Below are positions 11,101-22,925 of a DNA stretch of 64,000 nt, in pieces. The translations under genes were made by a program, and so were the position numbers. How positions within the stretch are numbered: position 1 is the first letter of the stretch; each line of letters opens with the position of its first letter. The notes under the pieces were generated by a model that was not told the DNA's origin, did not search any database, and saw only the letters and a list, made by a program, of their open reading frames with translations. The DNA is taken from contig OY755038.1 of the NCBI GenBank assembly GCA_963576565.1, forward strand, positions 180,891,452 through 180,955,451, given 5' to 3'. This DNA comes from Aspidapion aeneum. Lineage: Eukaryota; Arthropoda; Insecta; Coleoptera; Brentidae.

Positions 11101-11135
11101 TATTAGGGACCTATTCCATGTCCCATTTTTCTCAA
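11101..11135 (+). repeat. Short segment shared with the flank of the giant LTR element
   Basis: AGGGACCTATTCCATGTCCC followed by ATTTTTCTC is nearly repeated at about 29434-29465, just outside the 5' LTR. It probably marks the end of a shared dispersed repeat. Confidence 0.55.
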
Positions 11136-11139
11136 GCCA

Positions 11140-12925
11140 AGTTTAGAAAAACATTTCCAAACTAGTAAGAATCTTTCATTTTGAAATTTGTATTAGAGAA
11201 CTTGGCTTCACTTTTATCTCAATCAAAACATTTTTTATTTCGTAAGCTAATAAACTTTTTCAATGCCTTATTAAAACTTTTGAGGTTTTTCTGAGGGCTC
11301 GGCAGTGCCTCGCCAAGTTCGCGCTGCCGTACCATCTTTTCTTGAAACATTTCAGCCCATATTTGACCTATCTAAAACTGTACTTCGAAATGAGCTACGA
11401 ATCTCAAACTTTGCACAGTTGTACCCCTTCATAAAGCTAACAACAATTTTAAGTTTCATGAACTTCACTAAAGAAGTAAAGTAGTTACGAAATTTCAAAA
11501 AACGTCGAAATTGCCACTCACTCACTAACTCACTCACCCATGTATAGATCATCAAAATTCTACTGTACTTCCAGACATGCTACAAAGATGAAATTTGGCA
11601 GACTGATAGAAATTATGACCAAACTCCTGGAAAAAACCCCAAAATTCTAATTTACTCCCCTCCCCTATACATGTAAAATTATTTTAAAAGTACGAAAATA
11701 GGAACTATGATAAAACTATAGAAAACAATTTAAAAACACGAAAATTTTAATTTACTTCCCTCCCCTATACATGCAAAATTATGTAAAAGTAACATTGTCC
11801 ACTTTCAGAAACGCTAGAGAGCTGAGCTTTGGAAGGCTGATAGGAACTATGATAAAACCATGAGAAAAAATCAAAAGACCTCAAAATTTTAGACTTTGCA
11901 AAAGTTTTGAACAATATTTCGCATAGTTTACTACTTTAAAAATTAAATATCCAATCCCTTTAAACAAAACGTGAAATCATAACAAAAATATTTTAAAAAA
12001 AAGCCAAGTACGCGAAAATAGCATTCCGTAAAAAGAATTGAGATAAAAGTAAAGCCAAGTTCTCCAATACAAATTTCAAAATGAAAGGTTCTTACTAGTT
12101 TGGAAATGTTTTTCTAAACTTGGCTATTACGGCTGTAAATGACTCTTAGGCACAGTGCTAAATTGAAGTTTGGCTGCAATAGCAAAGTTTTAAAAAAATA
12201 TTTCCAAACTAGTAAGAACCTTTCATTTTAAAATTTGTATTGGAGAACTTGGCTTTACTTTTATCTCAATTCTTTTTACGGAATGCCATTTTCGCGTACT
12301 TGGCTTTTTTTACATGAAATAATTTTGTTATGATTAATTTTTTCACAAGGTTTTATTATAGCCTATCAGCCTTTCAAATCTCAGCTCTCTAGCATTCCTG
12401 GACAATGATAAGTTTACATAACTTTACATTTAGGGAAAAGGCCAGTTTTGCTGTTTTTAAATTTGTTCCTACAGTTTTATCATAATTCCTATCAGCCTTC
12501 CAAAGCTCAGCTCTCTAGCGTTTCTGGAAGTGGGCAATGTTAATTTTACATAATTTTACATTTATAGGGGAGGGAAATTATTTTAAATTTGGGGGTTTTT
12601 AAATTTTTTCCTATAGTTTTATCGTATTTTCTATCAGTCTGCCAAAGCCCATCACTCTAGCGCTTATTGAAATGGGCAATTCTACTTTTACATAACTTTA
12701 CATGTATCGGGAAGGGAATAAATCAGAATTTTGCGTTTTTTTTTTGTTCAAAGGATTTGGTCATAATTTCTACCAGTCTGCCAAAATTCAGCTTTGTAGC
12801 ATGTCTGGAAGTACAGTAGAATTTTGATGATCTCTACGTGAGTGAAAGAGTGAGTGATTGAGTAAGTGGCAACTTCGACGTTTTTTTTAAATTTCGTAAC
12901 TACTTTATGGAAGTCCATGAAACCC
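11140..12925. repeat. Inverted pair of minisatellite-bearing elements (copies 1 and 2)
   Basis: Two copies are arranged head to head around about 12131-12180, a block containing TAAATGACTCTTAGGCACAG. Each has an end of about 95 bp (ACATTTCCAAACTAGTAAGA ... CTTTTATCTCAATT). It then carries several copies of a 130-140-bp unit with AACGCTAGAGAGCTGAGCTT, GGCTGATAGGAACTATGATA and TTACTTCCCTCCCCTATA. The outer end has 'GCCAAGTTCGCG' and CATCTTTTCTTGAAACATTT. Further copies lie at 16295-17525 and 19930-21330. There is no transposase; I infer a large non-autonomous transposon with an internal minisatellite. Confidence 0.8.
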
Positions 12926-12972
12926 GGAGGGTTTATTTTTTGAGAAAATTTGGAAAACCCTAAACATTTTAG

Positions 12973-13008
12973 GTTTTGGGGGGTCTAGGGGGTTTTTGGG
13001 GGTTTTTG
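12973..13008 (+). other. G-run cluster, possible G-quadruplex
   Basis: Three runs of five to six G (GGGGGG, GGGGG, GGGGG), separated by four and five bases, follow a GG. One run must split to give four G-tracts, so quadruplex potential is moderate. The lone GC-rich strand bias is notable in this AT-rich stretch. Confidence 0.4.
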
Positions 13009-13469
13009 CAGCTAAAATTTAAAAAACTAATATAATTTATGTTAGATTTTACACATTTTTGATGCATTTCTGTGTCATTGTGGCTCTAGAGCGTTAACTT
13101 GGGGAGGATAAAAAAATTTGCCCAAAAACTGGCTTGGTAACATCAAGACCGTTAACCTGTGACCTATTCTCAGCTAGAATCCATGGTCAAACTTTGGTCC
13201 TCATATTTACCATAATCAACTACCTTTGGCGCCTGCATTAATATCTCAAGGCACCTTAAATAATATGAAGAATAGTAATATTAGCAATATGTTTTATAAC
13301 ATATTTGTTATGTTATGAAAAAAAAACGGATTTGAGAATTAATTTTTTTTAAATAATTATTATTTTTATTGTAATGCTGAATTCCAAAAAATGTCAATTG
13401 TCTGTTGTCATTTTTAAGAAAGTTATTAAAAAAATATATTTTATTTTGACACCCTATATCTAAAAACAA

Positions 13470-13471
<2 letters not shown>

Positions 13472-13508
<37 letters not shown>
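13472..13508 (+). repeat. (AT)n microsatellite
   Basis: An uninterrupted AT dinucleotide run of about 37 bp lies directly before a CAGTGGCGCACC hAT-like end at 13511. Confidence 0.95.
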
Positions 13509-13510
<2 letters not shown>

Positions 13511-13680
13511 CAGTGGCGCACCTATGTATTTTTCCTGGAAGGGGGTTCGGTTCGGTTCGAGGGGAGGCCTCATGATGTCGTATTTTGTGCTATTTTATCG
13601 TTTTATTTATGAAATATGTGGAAAATACATAAAAAATCTTAGGTTTGGACGGGGGTGGGGCGCGGCTCAAAAAATAACAA
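13511..13680 (+). repeat. Fragment of a hAT-like repeat with CAGTGGCGCACC end
   Basis: The CAGTGGCGCACC end, the GAGGCCTCATGATGTCGTAT segment and the following ATTTATGAAATATGTGGAAA segment recur at 25325-25450. They recur inverted at 49700-49860, and a piece lies near 39790-39880. I could not find the opposite terminus here, so the copy looks truncated. Confidence 0.65.
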
Positions 13681-14504
13681 AATATTGATTCGATTTTAAT
13701 TTTTTGTTTTGTATTTGATCGCTTGATAAGATTTAGCAAATTAATTAAAAGTAATACTGATTTTGCTCTCGCATGTCTCTTTTTCGAGATATAGATCAAA
13801 AACTGAAAATTTAAAAACTGTTCTTTTTAAAAACACAAGGTCGGTTTTCTCATCTTTGCAGTATCTGGGTGAGATGAGGAATGTTAATTTTGTGGTTTTT
13901 TAAAGAAATTGATTCAAACCGACGGCGACTCTGTCTAGTAGATCAAAAACAAAAATCCAAAATTTTCTGAGATAGTCCCATTCAAATGTTTAAGGCTATA
14001 CGCTGGAATGTACCTCGGAAACTATCAAACCGATCTAAATTTGATTTTCGTTTTTAAATAAGAGGGGCTTTCCTATGACTCCTCTCGATTTAAAAAAAAT
14101 AGTTGACTTTCCTATGTTCACATGATTCTTTTTACAATTATTATTATTTTAGAAACAAAATTTCGGACTTCCATTGTCTTTATTTATGTTAAAGTATCTC
14201 TATCCGTTTTCAAGTGTAATTTATTTACACTTGAAAATGGTTCGAGATACTTACTAACCAAAACGTCGTGTTTAAAATAAATAATGACAATGGAAGGCCG
14301 AATCTTTTTTTCTACTTAATCATTGTCTACGAGTTTTAAACAAGGAAGTACTTTGTTATGGGTTCACTCGCTGGCACCATTTATGTAAAGAAATAACACA
14401 AAGACTTGCAGTGGTAATTTGATGAGGAAAAAAGCTGGAGAGGGCGGTTCGGTTTTGCTCCAGGCGGCCAGTAGTCTAGCGACGCCGACGGCCTTGACAT
14501 CATT
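13681..14504. other. Non-coding stretch with a short inverted repeat
   Basis: An inverted repeat centred at about 14222 pairs TTTTCAAGTGTAA (about 14208) with TTACACTTGAAAA (about 14224), with related sequence further out (the ACTTCCATTGTC / GACAATGGAAGG pair). It may be a small foldback of about 130-150 bp. Nothing else is recognised. Confidence 0.5.
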
Positions 14505-15870
14505 TAAATTACAGCCACCTTTTTCACTTAAATATTTAAAAAAATTATAAATTTATTTATTGGTTCTTCTATAGATACCGATTACACCAAGATAAAAAAT
14601 TAGAAAAAATGTTGCGATTCCTTAAATCTACAGGGTGTTTTATCTTCTTAATTGGCCAAAGCATATCTATGGTTTATGATTTTACCTGAAAAAATACAAG
14701 CTTTGCAAAAAAAATATACTACTGTTTAGAAATAAGAACAAGAGGCATTAGGAAAAAATAATAAAAATGACAAATAATCGCATCAATGACCTTAGTACAT
14801 GACAATAAATTTACAAAACCGCCATTTTGAAAATGTGACACACATTTTTCTAATTAGACTAGGTACCTATTCCCACACTTTTATGACACTGGACGCCCTA
14901 TACAGGGTGCCCCAAATTCGATTTCTTTGAAAAGTCTCGACCCTCCCTTTCAAATGTCCAGTAAAAAGGAAAGCGATTTTTTTTAAACTATGCGCTTTGG
15001 GAGCGGGGCTTAACTTGCCTAAAAAAATACCTAAAAAAATTAAATACTGAGTGATACGTTTCTTTAAAGGAAACTTTTCACTGGCTATTTCACTTTATGA
15101 CTAAGTATACCCTAAAAATTAAAAGTTCAGATGAAATTTGAGCAGAAATTCAATTTGTATGAACATTAAAGTGATAGCCTCCCTCCCAAAACGCAGAGTT
15201 ATTTAACAGTGCAGGACTAGGTATTCTAATTAGAAAAATGTTCCACAATGTTGGTAGCCGATAAGGTTTTAAACAGTAGAAGGTCAAGGCCCGTCTTGGC
15301 CCTTCAATTTGACGACGCTAATGTCATATGCAAGGGGGGTCTCAGAATAAAAAAAAGATATTTTCCTTAAAGGAAAACATCTTTTTTCAATAAAACGTAT
15401 ATTGATTCACACGTTGGGCGCCTCAATTGGACTGTTCTCTTGCCCATATACATATAAGTACGGCCAAGGCCTCCGCGCACTTACACAAGAATTTTTCTCT
15501 TTTGGCATTTATACTTCTCAGCCCACTCTAAAATATTTAAAGGCAATAGACAAAATATTGGAGCATCTTTTTTCAAAAAAATATAAAAAATCGAAGGGGT
15601 CACATTTTCAAAATGACGATTTTTTAAATTTATTGTCTTGTACTTTTCCTAAAGCCGCTTTTTCTTATTTCTAAACAGTAGTAATTTTTTTTTTCAAAGT
15701 TCGTATTTTTTCAGGAATAATAATAAACCATAAACACCCTGTAGATTTAAGGAATCGCAAATTTTTTTAAAATTCTTTATCTTGGTGTAATTGGTATTTA
15801 TAGAGGAACCAAAAAATATTTTTTTTTTAATCAAAATTGTAAAAGGTGGCTGGTTTGACATGGAAAGCCC
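14505..15870. mobile_element. Nested foldback, about 1.35 kb
   Basis: The outer arms pair 14515-14760 with 15655-15860. Shared segments are CAGCCACCTTTTTCA versus TGTAAAAGGTGGCTG, GATTACACCAAGATAAA, GCGATTCCTTAAATCTACAG and TTTCTAAACAGTAG. An inner inverted repeat pairs CTAATTAGACTAGGTACCTA (about 14855) with ACTAGGTATTCTAATTAG (about 15217). Near the centre is an ACAGGGTGCCCCAAATTCG end. The simplest reading is one ACAGGGTGT-type foldback inside another. No transposase is present. Confidence 0.75.
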
Positions 15871-16294
15871 CATATAATATAATTATTTTGTTGACCACCT
15901 GTGCGTTAACACTCTTGCACATGTGACCTATGAAAATTCGGATCTAGCACACGATGTGAGGTCGCCCTGTGCATTGTATCCCAAAATCCTATTCTTTTAT
16001 TATGTGATAATTTTGTATAAGTATAAAACTCTATTTCAATCTTGTATGTGTATAAAATGCTTTTTTTAATAGGCGGCTAAATTGATTAACTTACACACTT
16101 GACTGCATCTCAAAACTCCTATTTTACTTTTGTATTTGCATTCATATCATTTGATAAATGAATATGTGAAGTAGCACTTTTTTTCTCGAGCCAAAAGTTT
16201 GCTAAGGATGCATAGGGTACCTCAATCTTACCTAACCCGAGCCCATGAAACGTAACAATTTGCTTATGGATATAAACACTTTTTGACACGTGAA
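15871..16294. other. No gene recognised
   Basis: A single GATGTGAGGTCGCC motif (about 15953) resembles the repeats at 3371-4280 and 10590-11085. Nothing else is supported. Confidence 0.4.
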
Positions 16295-17525
16295 TATCTG
16301 AGGGCACGGTAGTGCCCGGCCAAGTTCGCGCAGCTGCTGTACCATCTTTTCTTCAAACATTTCAGCCCATATTCGACCTTTCTAAAACTCAACTTTGGAA
16401 TGAGCTACGAAACTCAAACTTTGCGCAGTCGTAGATTTTTATAGAGCTAACAACTACTCCAAGTTTCATAGACTTCCATAAAGTAGTAAAGTCGTTACGA
16501 AATTTCAAAAAACGTCGAAATTGCCACTAACTCACTCACTCACTCACTCCTCTTTCCTATACATTTAAAGTTATGTAAAAGTAGCATTGCCCACTTCCAG
16601 ACATGCTAGAGAGCTGAGCTTTGGCAGACCGATAGTAACTATGATACAGTTATAGAAAAACATTAAAACACCCCAAAATTCTAATTTACTTCCTTCCCCT
16701 ATAAATGTAAAGCTATGTAAAAGTAACACTGCCCCCTTTCAGAAACGCTAGAGAGCTGAACTTTTTAAGACTAAAAGACAATATGATAAAACTATATGAA
16801 AAAATTTTAAAACACCAACATTTTAATTTACTTCCCTCTCTTATAAATGTAAATTTATATAAAACTAACATTGCCCACTTCCAGAAACGCTAGAGAGCTG
16901 AGCATTGGAATGCTGATAGAAAGTATGATAAAACCATGGGAAAAAATTTAAAAAGGCCAATATTTTCATTAACTCTCCTCCCCTATAAATGTAAAGTTAT
17001 GTAAAAGTAACATTACCCACTTCCAGAAACGCTAGAGAGCTGAGCATTGGAAGACTGATAGGAACTATGATAAAACTATAGGACCAAATTTAAAAACACG
17101 ACAATTTTAATTTATTTCCCTTCCCTATACATGTAAAGTTATGTAAAAGTAACATTGTGCACTTTCAGAAACGCTAGAGAGCTGAGCTTTGGAAGGCTGA
17201 TAGGAACTACGATAAAAACCATGGAAAAAAATTAAAAAACCTCGAAAATTTAAGTAGGGCATTGCAAAAGTTTTGAACAATATTCCGCATATTTTACTAC
17301 TTTAAAAATTAAGTATTATCCAATTCCTTTAAAAAAGAAGTGAAATCATAACAAAAACATTTCATGTAAAAAAAGCCAAGTACGCGAAAATGGCATTCCG
17401 TAAAAAGAATTGAGATAAAAGTAAAGCCAAGTTCTCCAATACAAATTTCAAAATGAAAGGTTTTTACTAGTTTGGAAATATTTTTCTAAACTTGGCTTTT
17501 ACGGCTGTAAATGACTCTTAGGCAC
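16295..17525. repeat. Minisatellite-bearing element, copy 3
   Basis: This has the same layout as copy 1 at 11140-12131. The outer end carries GTACCATCTTTTCTTCAAAC. Next come about five units of 130-140 bp with AGAAACGCTAGAGAGCTGAG and TATAAATGTAAAGTTATG. The inner end is AGCCAAGTTCTCCAATACAA and TTACTAGTTTGGAAATATT, followed by TAAATGACTCTTAGGCACAG. The second, inverted half seen in the pair at 12.2-12.9 kb is absent. Confidence 0.8.
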
Positions 17526-17555
17526 AGTGCTAAATTGAACCTAAAAAAGGTCTAT

Positions 17556-18260
17556 TTCTGCCACACAATAAGCTAGGGGCCGTTGAAATCGGTTTGGTGG
17601 TTGTCGAAAAATAACTTTATTTCAAGCAACGAACTGGATAATTATATGTAGGAAAATTTCGATATTGATTTTTACAATTATGCATTTTTTCGTCAAAATA
17701 GGTTCAGTAATAATGAGTCAATGAGGAAATTAATACAGACACAATTGTCAAGGCAATGAGAGAATAAGTTCAGAACTTTCTCAAAATATCAAAATATACA
17801 AGACGTATAAGTGGTCAAGTTTAATTCTATTCACCATTTGGATTTTAAGATAACTGAACTTGGTTAAAATGTTCGTAGGGCATCGTATCGTAACAAATCC
17901 ACACATCATACATAAAATATCGGTCCGCCTGGGTAATAGATCCCTATCGTCCTTATCTTAGCCATTTGTTCTAGCGGACCGCGCAACGACCGACGCAACA
18001 TTTCAAGTTTCATACTTTTCGAGGTGACGTCCCTAAGTACCACACATCATTTATGGACCTCACAATGTAGGGACCTGTTTGACAGATTTTTTCTATTTTG
18101 ACATTTTTGAAAATTTTAGGTAGGTTTCCACCTTACTGGAGCACCTCAAAAAATAGTTGTTTTTAAACATTTCATTTATCTCTATTCTATCTTGTCGTCC
18201 GCGCAACGCATGTGAAAAGTAGGAGTTCCCACAGCGCATCTTATGTCCGTATAAGTGTGG
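17556..18260 (-). repeat. Dispersed repeat, inverted copy of 3371-4280
   Basis: Landmarks include GCCACACAATAAGCTAG, ACCGCGCAACGACC, TAGGTAGGTTTCCACCTTAC and TCCGCGCAACGCATGTGAAA. All match the reverse complement of the 3.4-4.3 kb block, with local indels. No coding function is seen. Confidence 0.75.
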
Positions 18261-18345
18261 TCACCAAAATAATTATATTATTAGGGCTGTAATTTAATGA
18301 TGTACTATACTAAGGCGTGGTAGGAAGTCAACAGCAAAAAAAATA

Positions 18346-19059
18346 TACAATGTGTCCCCGGATGGAGTTGACAAGAGGAAAAAATCCTATATGTTTGATT
18401 TTACGAAAAAACTCACTCTTTACAAAAAATTCTTGTTGCTTGTTGAAAAATAAAGATTGCCATAATGGGGTGTTATCAAATCTAATATAATATAATATGG
18501 TAATATAAAAAATCTATCAATCTAGATTTATTTTGTTCATTGTCATATTGATTTTCAAGTAATAGGTTTTACATTCTAAAATGTTTACAAAAGCAGAACG
18601 GATTGTTTTTTCATCAAATGATTAACTTTTAAAAATTAACACCTGGTTAGATTTTGTTTCCCTAGATTTTGTTATGTTGTGATACAAACCTTTTTGTTTA
18701 CATAATATTTTGCTTTACTGAATAAATACGGTCCTCTTCCTCTTGGATTATTTTATGTTTCTTAATTCGATAACACCTTGTACTTCTAATCAAGGATATA
18801 TCGTTATCTCAGTTTGTTGACAAGCAGAATTTTTTATAAAAAGTGATATTTTTCGTGAAATTAAAAATAACGATTTTTGTCCTCTTAATAATTACATGTT
18901 TCTTAATTTAATAACACCCTGTACATCTAATCAAAGATTTTATTATGGTAATCTTAGTTTTTCAACAAGCAGATTTTTTTATAAAGAGGGAGTTTTTTTC
19001 GTAAAATCAAAAATAAATGATTTTTTCCTCTTGTCAACTCCATCCGGGGACACACTGTA
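18346..19059. mobile_element. Foldback element with TA target (714 bp)
   Basis: The termini are near-perfect inverted repeats: TACAATGTGTCCCCGGATGG on the left and, read inward, TACAGTGTGTCCCCGGATGG on the right. Both continue through AGTTGACAAGAGGAAAAAAT. TA-type flanks fit a Tc1/mariner-like target. The right half contains an internal tandem duplication of about 150 bp (ACACCTTGTACTTCTAATCA near 18774; ACACCCTGTACATCTAATCA near 18914). The short frame at 18896-19090 is a by-product of this structure. Confidence 0.88.
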
Positions 19060-19149
19060 TAATATAGGTATAACGCGTGTTCTTAAATAGTGTATAAAAA
19101 TATTATGTGGTTTGAAAAAAGTGTAGGGGCCAGGGGGGAGGGGCCTTGG

Positions 19150-19629
19150 GACACCCGATTTTCTTAAAAACCAGGCTCTATATCAAAAATGTGATATCCG
19201 CTTTATTTTAGACAATTATATTTCCTTTTAAATGATGTAATAAGGCAAGATCAGGAAGAATAATTTAGGGGGTCCGAATTTTAAATTAATTTTAAAAAAT
19301 CATTAAACTTACAATGTTTTACAAGTTTTATCCAATTTTCTCAGAAATTAAGCCTGGTTATGGTATTGTAGAAAATAAAATTCCCTTTTCCACAATATGT
19401 ATATATTTTAGTGGGATCAATTTAATACCAGCGGCGTCGGGTAAAAAAACCACATGTTTGTCACATGTTTTATCCGATTATCTTAAATTTATCAAAAATT
19501 GTAATCTATAGTCGATTATAGCCAATACAGTTTCCTTTTAAACTCTTTATAATAACGCAAAATTTAGCTTCAGATTAAAACTTTACAGGTGTCCGTAAAT
19601 TAAATTACTTTATTACAAATCATCAAACA
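19150..19629 (+). repeat. Degenerate direct repeat, about 300-bp period
   Basis: Segments like ATTTCCTTTTAAATGATG (19218) and GTTTCCTTTTAAACTC (19530), and CCAATTTTCTCAGAAATTAA (19330) and CTAATTTTCTCAGAAACTAA (19855), recur in the same order. A piece is also seen at about 21345-21400. No function is seen. Confidence 0.5.
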
Positions 19630-19822
19630 CATGGGCGTAGTCAGGGTGTCGCTCAGGGTGGGGCAACAAAGCAAAAAAAAATGTACAATCAAATATTTAT
19701 TGAAAACTTTTATAGCTCCCCTTTAATTCTCGTCTTACTAAATGAGCTAAAGCCAGGTGGGGCAGGTGAAAAGCCTGGGTGGGGCAAGTGCCCCACCCTG
19801 CCCCACCCTGACTACGCCCATG
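19630..19822. mobile_element. hAT-type miniature transposon (193 bp)
   Basis: The inverted ends are CATGGGCGTAGTCAGGGTG and its inverse. A perfect 8-bp duplication ATCAAACA lies at 19622-19629 and 19823-19830. The interior has C/G-rich 'GGTGGGGCA' blocks near both ends and an AT-rich core, with no transposase. Confidence 0.93.
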
Positions 19823-19929
19823 ATCAAACACATTAATTTTGTTACAGGTTTTGTCTAATTTTCTCAGAAACTAAGCTCTATTGACAAAAACGTATTCTAC
19901 ACTTTCTTGCAGTGGAGCTTCGTAAACAA

Positions 19930-21330
19930 ACTCTGAGGGCACGGCGACAGTGCCTCGCCAAATTCGCGCGCCGTTCCATCTTTTCTTGAAACATTTCAGC
20001 CGATATTTGACCTATCTAAAACTCTACTTCGGAATGAGCTACGAATCTCAAACTTAGCACAGTCGTAGATCTTTATGAAGTTAACAACCCCTCCAGTTTC
20101 ATAGAATTCCATAAAGTAGTTGCGAAATTTTAAAAAACGTCGAAATTGGCACTCACGGACTCACTCATGTATAGATCATCAAAATTCTACTGTACTTCCA
20201 GACATGCTATAAAGCTGACATTCGGCAGATTGATAGAAATTATGACCAAACCCCTGGAAAAAATAAAAAAACCCAAAAATTCTAATTTACTCCCCTCCCC
20301 TATACAGGTAAAGTTATGTAAAATAAATGCTAGAGAGCTGAGCTTTGGCAGACTGATAGTAACTATGATAAAACTATAGAAAAAATTAAAACACCCCAAA
20401 ATTCTAATTTACTTCCCTCCCCTATAAATGTATAGTTATGTAAAATACCTTTGCCCACTTCCAGAAACGCTAGAGAGCTGAGCTTTTTATGACTGAAAGG
20501 CACCATGACAAAACTATAGGAAAAAATTTAAAAACACCAAAATTTTAATTTACTTTCCTTCCCTTTAAATGTAATGGTATGTAAAATTAACATTTCCCAC
20601 TTCCAGGAACACTAGAGAGCTGAGCTTTAGAAGGCTGATAGGAACTATGATAAAACCATAGGAGAATATAAAAAAAACCTCAACATTTTAAATAAGGCAT
20701 TGCAAAAGTTTTGAACAATTTTCCGCATATTTTACAACTTTAAAAATTAAATATTATCCAAATCCTTTAAAAAAGGAGTGAAATCATAACAAAAATATTT
20801 TATTTAAAAAAAGACAAGTACGCGCAAGTGGTATTCCGTAAAAAGAATTGAGATAAAAGTAAAGCCAAGTTCTCCAATACAAATTTCAAAACGAATGGTT
20901 CCTACTAGTTTGGAAATGTTTTTCTAAACTTGCAAGCGCGGATTTGAGGGGGGTATCGGGGTAATTACCCCTCCCCAGAGAGAAAAATATGCACTTTTTC
21001 TTAATAAAATAAGGGAAAACAGGAGAATTACCCTCCCTAGAAAAAAAATTATATGACAAAAAAAAATTTTGACGACCATAACCCCCGCCTAGATTTTGAC
21101 CCAGATCCGCGCTTGTAAACTTGGCAGTTACGGCTGCAAATGGCTCTTAGGCACAGTGCTAAATTGAACGTAAAGAAGTTTGGCTGGAATAGCAAAGTTT
21201 AAAAAAACATTTCCAAACTAGTAAGAACCATTCGTTTTAAAATTTGTAATGGAGAACTTGGCTTTACTTTTATCTCAATTCTTTTTACGGAATACCACTT
21301 TCGCGTACATGGCTTTTTTTACATGAAATG
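19930..21330. repeat. Minisatellite-bearing element, copy 4 with inverted partner end
   Basis: The layout is the same as at 11140-12925: an outer end (GCCATCTTTTCTTGAAAC-like), units with AACGCTAGAGAGCTGAGCTT, and an inner end at about 20870-20932. The inner end is interrupted by a hAT-type insertion (20933-21115) and resumes with TAAACTTGGCAGTTACGG. After the TTAGGCACAGTGCTAAATTG spacer a second, inverted end follows (21180-21325), without its minisatellite. Confidence 0.8.
20933..21115. mobile_element. hAT-type miniature transposon (183 bp)
   Basis: Ends CAAGCGCGGATTTGAGG and, read inward from the right, CAAGCGCGGATCTGGGTC are flanked by a perfect 8-bp duplication TAAACTTG (20925-20932 and 21116-21123). 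The flanking minisatellite-element sequence reads straight through when the insert is removed, so the borders are exact. There is no coding capacity. Confidence 0.94.
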
Positions 21331-21908
21331 TTTTTGTTATGATAAATCCTTTTAAATGATGTTTAACAAGGTAAGAATAACCTCATTTTTAAAACTGCAA
21401 AGGCGTCCGTAAACAGAATAACATTTTAAAAATAACCAAATGAATCATCATACTATAGCCGCAATCCGCATTGATAGTTTCCAAACCCCCCAAACGACCT
21501 TATCCCCCCTACGAAAAAAAAAGATAACCCCTCCGAATCAAACCTCCCCCACGAACCTAACCTAATCTTATAAAAGTAGTTCAAAAGTTTGGTGTTCCAC
21601 TTTTTGTTTACCCACTTCTGATGATATTAACGAAACCTCCTTAATATCAAAAACAAAAATACCACAAAATGACTTCGTTTTTTTTTATGTAAAACTTTTC
21701 TGCGAGGGCCGAATAAAAAAAAATGCCATGGCCGGTTTGTTTGAGCCCATCCAACCCTGCCCATATAGCGTTTTTTTATCGAATTTTATTGGGGAAGTGC
21801 AGGGTGAGACTTTCTATTTTGCTTTAACATTACCTTTTAGCACCCCCTCGCCCCACAGCAATCAGTGTTCTACAGAGATGGATGCATAACGTGAATAACA
21901 TTGGGTCA
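21331..21908. other. No gene recognised
   Basis: The stretch contains C-rich patches (around 21487-21560) and ordinary AT-rich DNA. No supported feature is seen. Confidence 0.4.
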
Positions 21909-22338
21909 CAATTGAGGCGTGTTTTACAAAAACCGCATAAGTCCAAATTTGACGAAAATAAGTTAGTGGCGTTATCTAGTCGAAAAAATGGATGGTTTTA
22001 AGACCATGAAATAAGATTCTGCAAAAACGTCACAAGTGCCAAGATATGAGCAGTTAAAATTTGTATTATTCCGCAAAAAGCACATATGTCCCTTGTAGTT
22101 TTCTTTGTATTAACTTTTTCTTTCTTGCAAAAACAACTTATGTCCAAAAGTTTTTTCTTTTTCTAAAGTAATTAGGCAATAAATGTTTTTTCTTATGTAA
22201 CGAACGGAATTCTTACTTGTTGTGTGTAATAAAAAAATATTTAAGAAAATCATTCGTTTTAAAATAAACCGTTTTCTTTATTTTCTGAAATTTTTTTGTT
22301 TTGGATATAAGTTGTTTTTGTAAAACACGCCTCAATTG
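21909..22338. mobile_element. Foldback element (430 bp)
   Basis: The left end CAATTGAGGCGTGTTTTAC is matched by its inverse at 22320-22338. The arms continue through ACAAAAAC and an ATAAGTCCAAA / TTTTGGATATAAG pair. The centre is AT-rich and no transposase is present. The short frames crossing its right border have no support. Confidence 0.8.
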
Positions 22339-22626
22339 CTTACGCGCAACCCATTTTGGATTGCCATGCGTGATACGGGCCAAATAGATTGTGAGAGGAA
22401 AGGTACTATTCGGCACTGCCAAGTCGGCGCGAGCGATTCGGCGCTAGTCGAATCAGCGGGAAAAACCTGGCGCAGGTTTAATTTGATATTAAGTTTATTG
22501 TTTTCATATGATGTTTACAAAATTTTTATGTAAACTCACTTAGTTGATTTATATTATGTTACCAGGTATATTTTGTCAGACGACCTTTTTAAAAACGTAC
22601 TCTCCTTACCTCTTCACCGGGGTTCT

Positions 22627-22729
22627 AAAGAGTCTGAAACCTAACCGTTGTCAATTGATTGCCAACTTATTCTAACCGTGACAATAAAGCCCTAATCTTT
22701 AATTGGCACGGTTAGGTTTGACATTCTCT
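22627..22729. mobile_element. Small inverted-repeat element
   Basis: AGAGTCTGAAACCTAACCGT at the left pairs with ACGGTTAGGTTTGACATTCT at the right. The inner segments TTGTCAATTGA and TTAATTGGCA also pair. About 100 bp in total and non-coding; superfamily not determined. Confidence 0.65.
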
Positions 22730-22751
22730 ATAATTCCCAGTCCCCCAATCA

Positions 22752-22925
22752 TCATCCGTAGCTTAGTGTTAGAAAAATTTGCTTCACACTCGGTCGAGCC
22801 GGGTTCGATTCCTCACTAGGTACTTGGATGTTTTTGATTGTTTAAAATGCTTTAATTTTGCTGTAACCTTGTGAAACTCGGCGATTGATCCTAATTGGAA
22901 GGAAAGACAAAGTATATAAAAAAAA
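22752..22925 (+). mobile_element. tRNA-derived SINE, copy 1
   Basis: The head resembles a tRNA gene. It has an A-box-like GTAGCTTAGTGTTAG region near 22757 and a B-box-like GGGTTCGATTCCTC at 22801. The body, starting ACTAGGTACTTGG and ending GCGATTGATCCTAATTGG, followed by AGGAAAG and an A-rich tail, is shared with the copy at 25530-25708. Shared head and body in two distant copies show a real SINE family. The B box suggests transcription by RNA polymerase III. A nearby minus-strand frame of 75 codons is accidental. Confidence 0.85.

Noticed and set aside
21545..21575. CCTAACCTAA as possible insect telomeric repeat
   Set aside because: Only two units of CCTAA; chance occurrence in AT-rich DNA.
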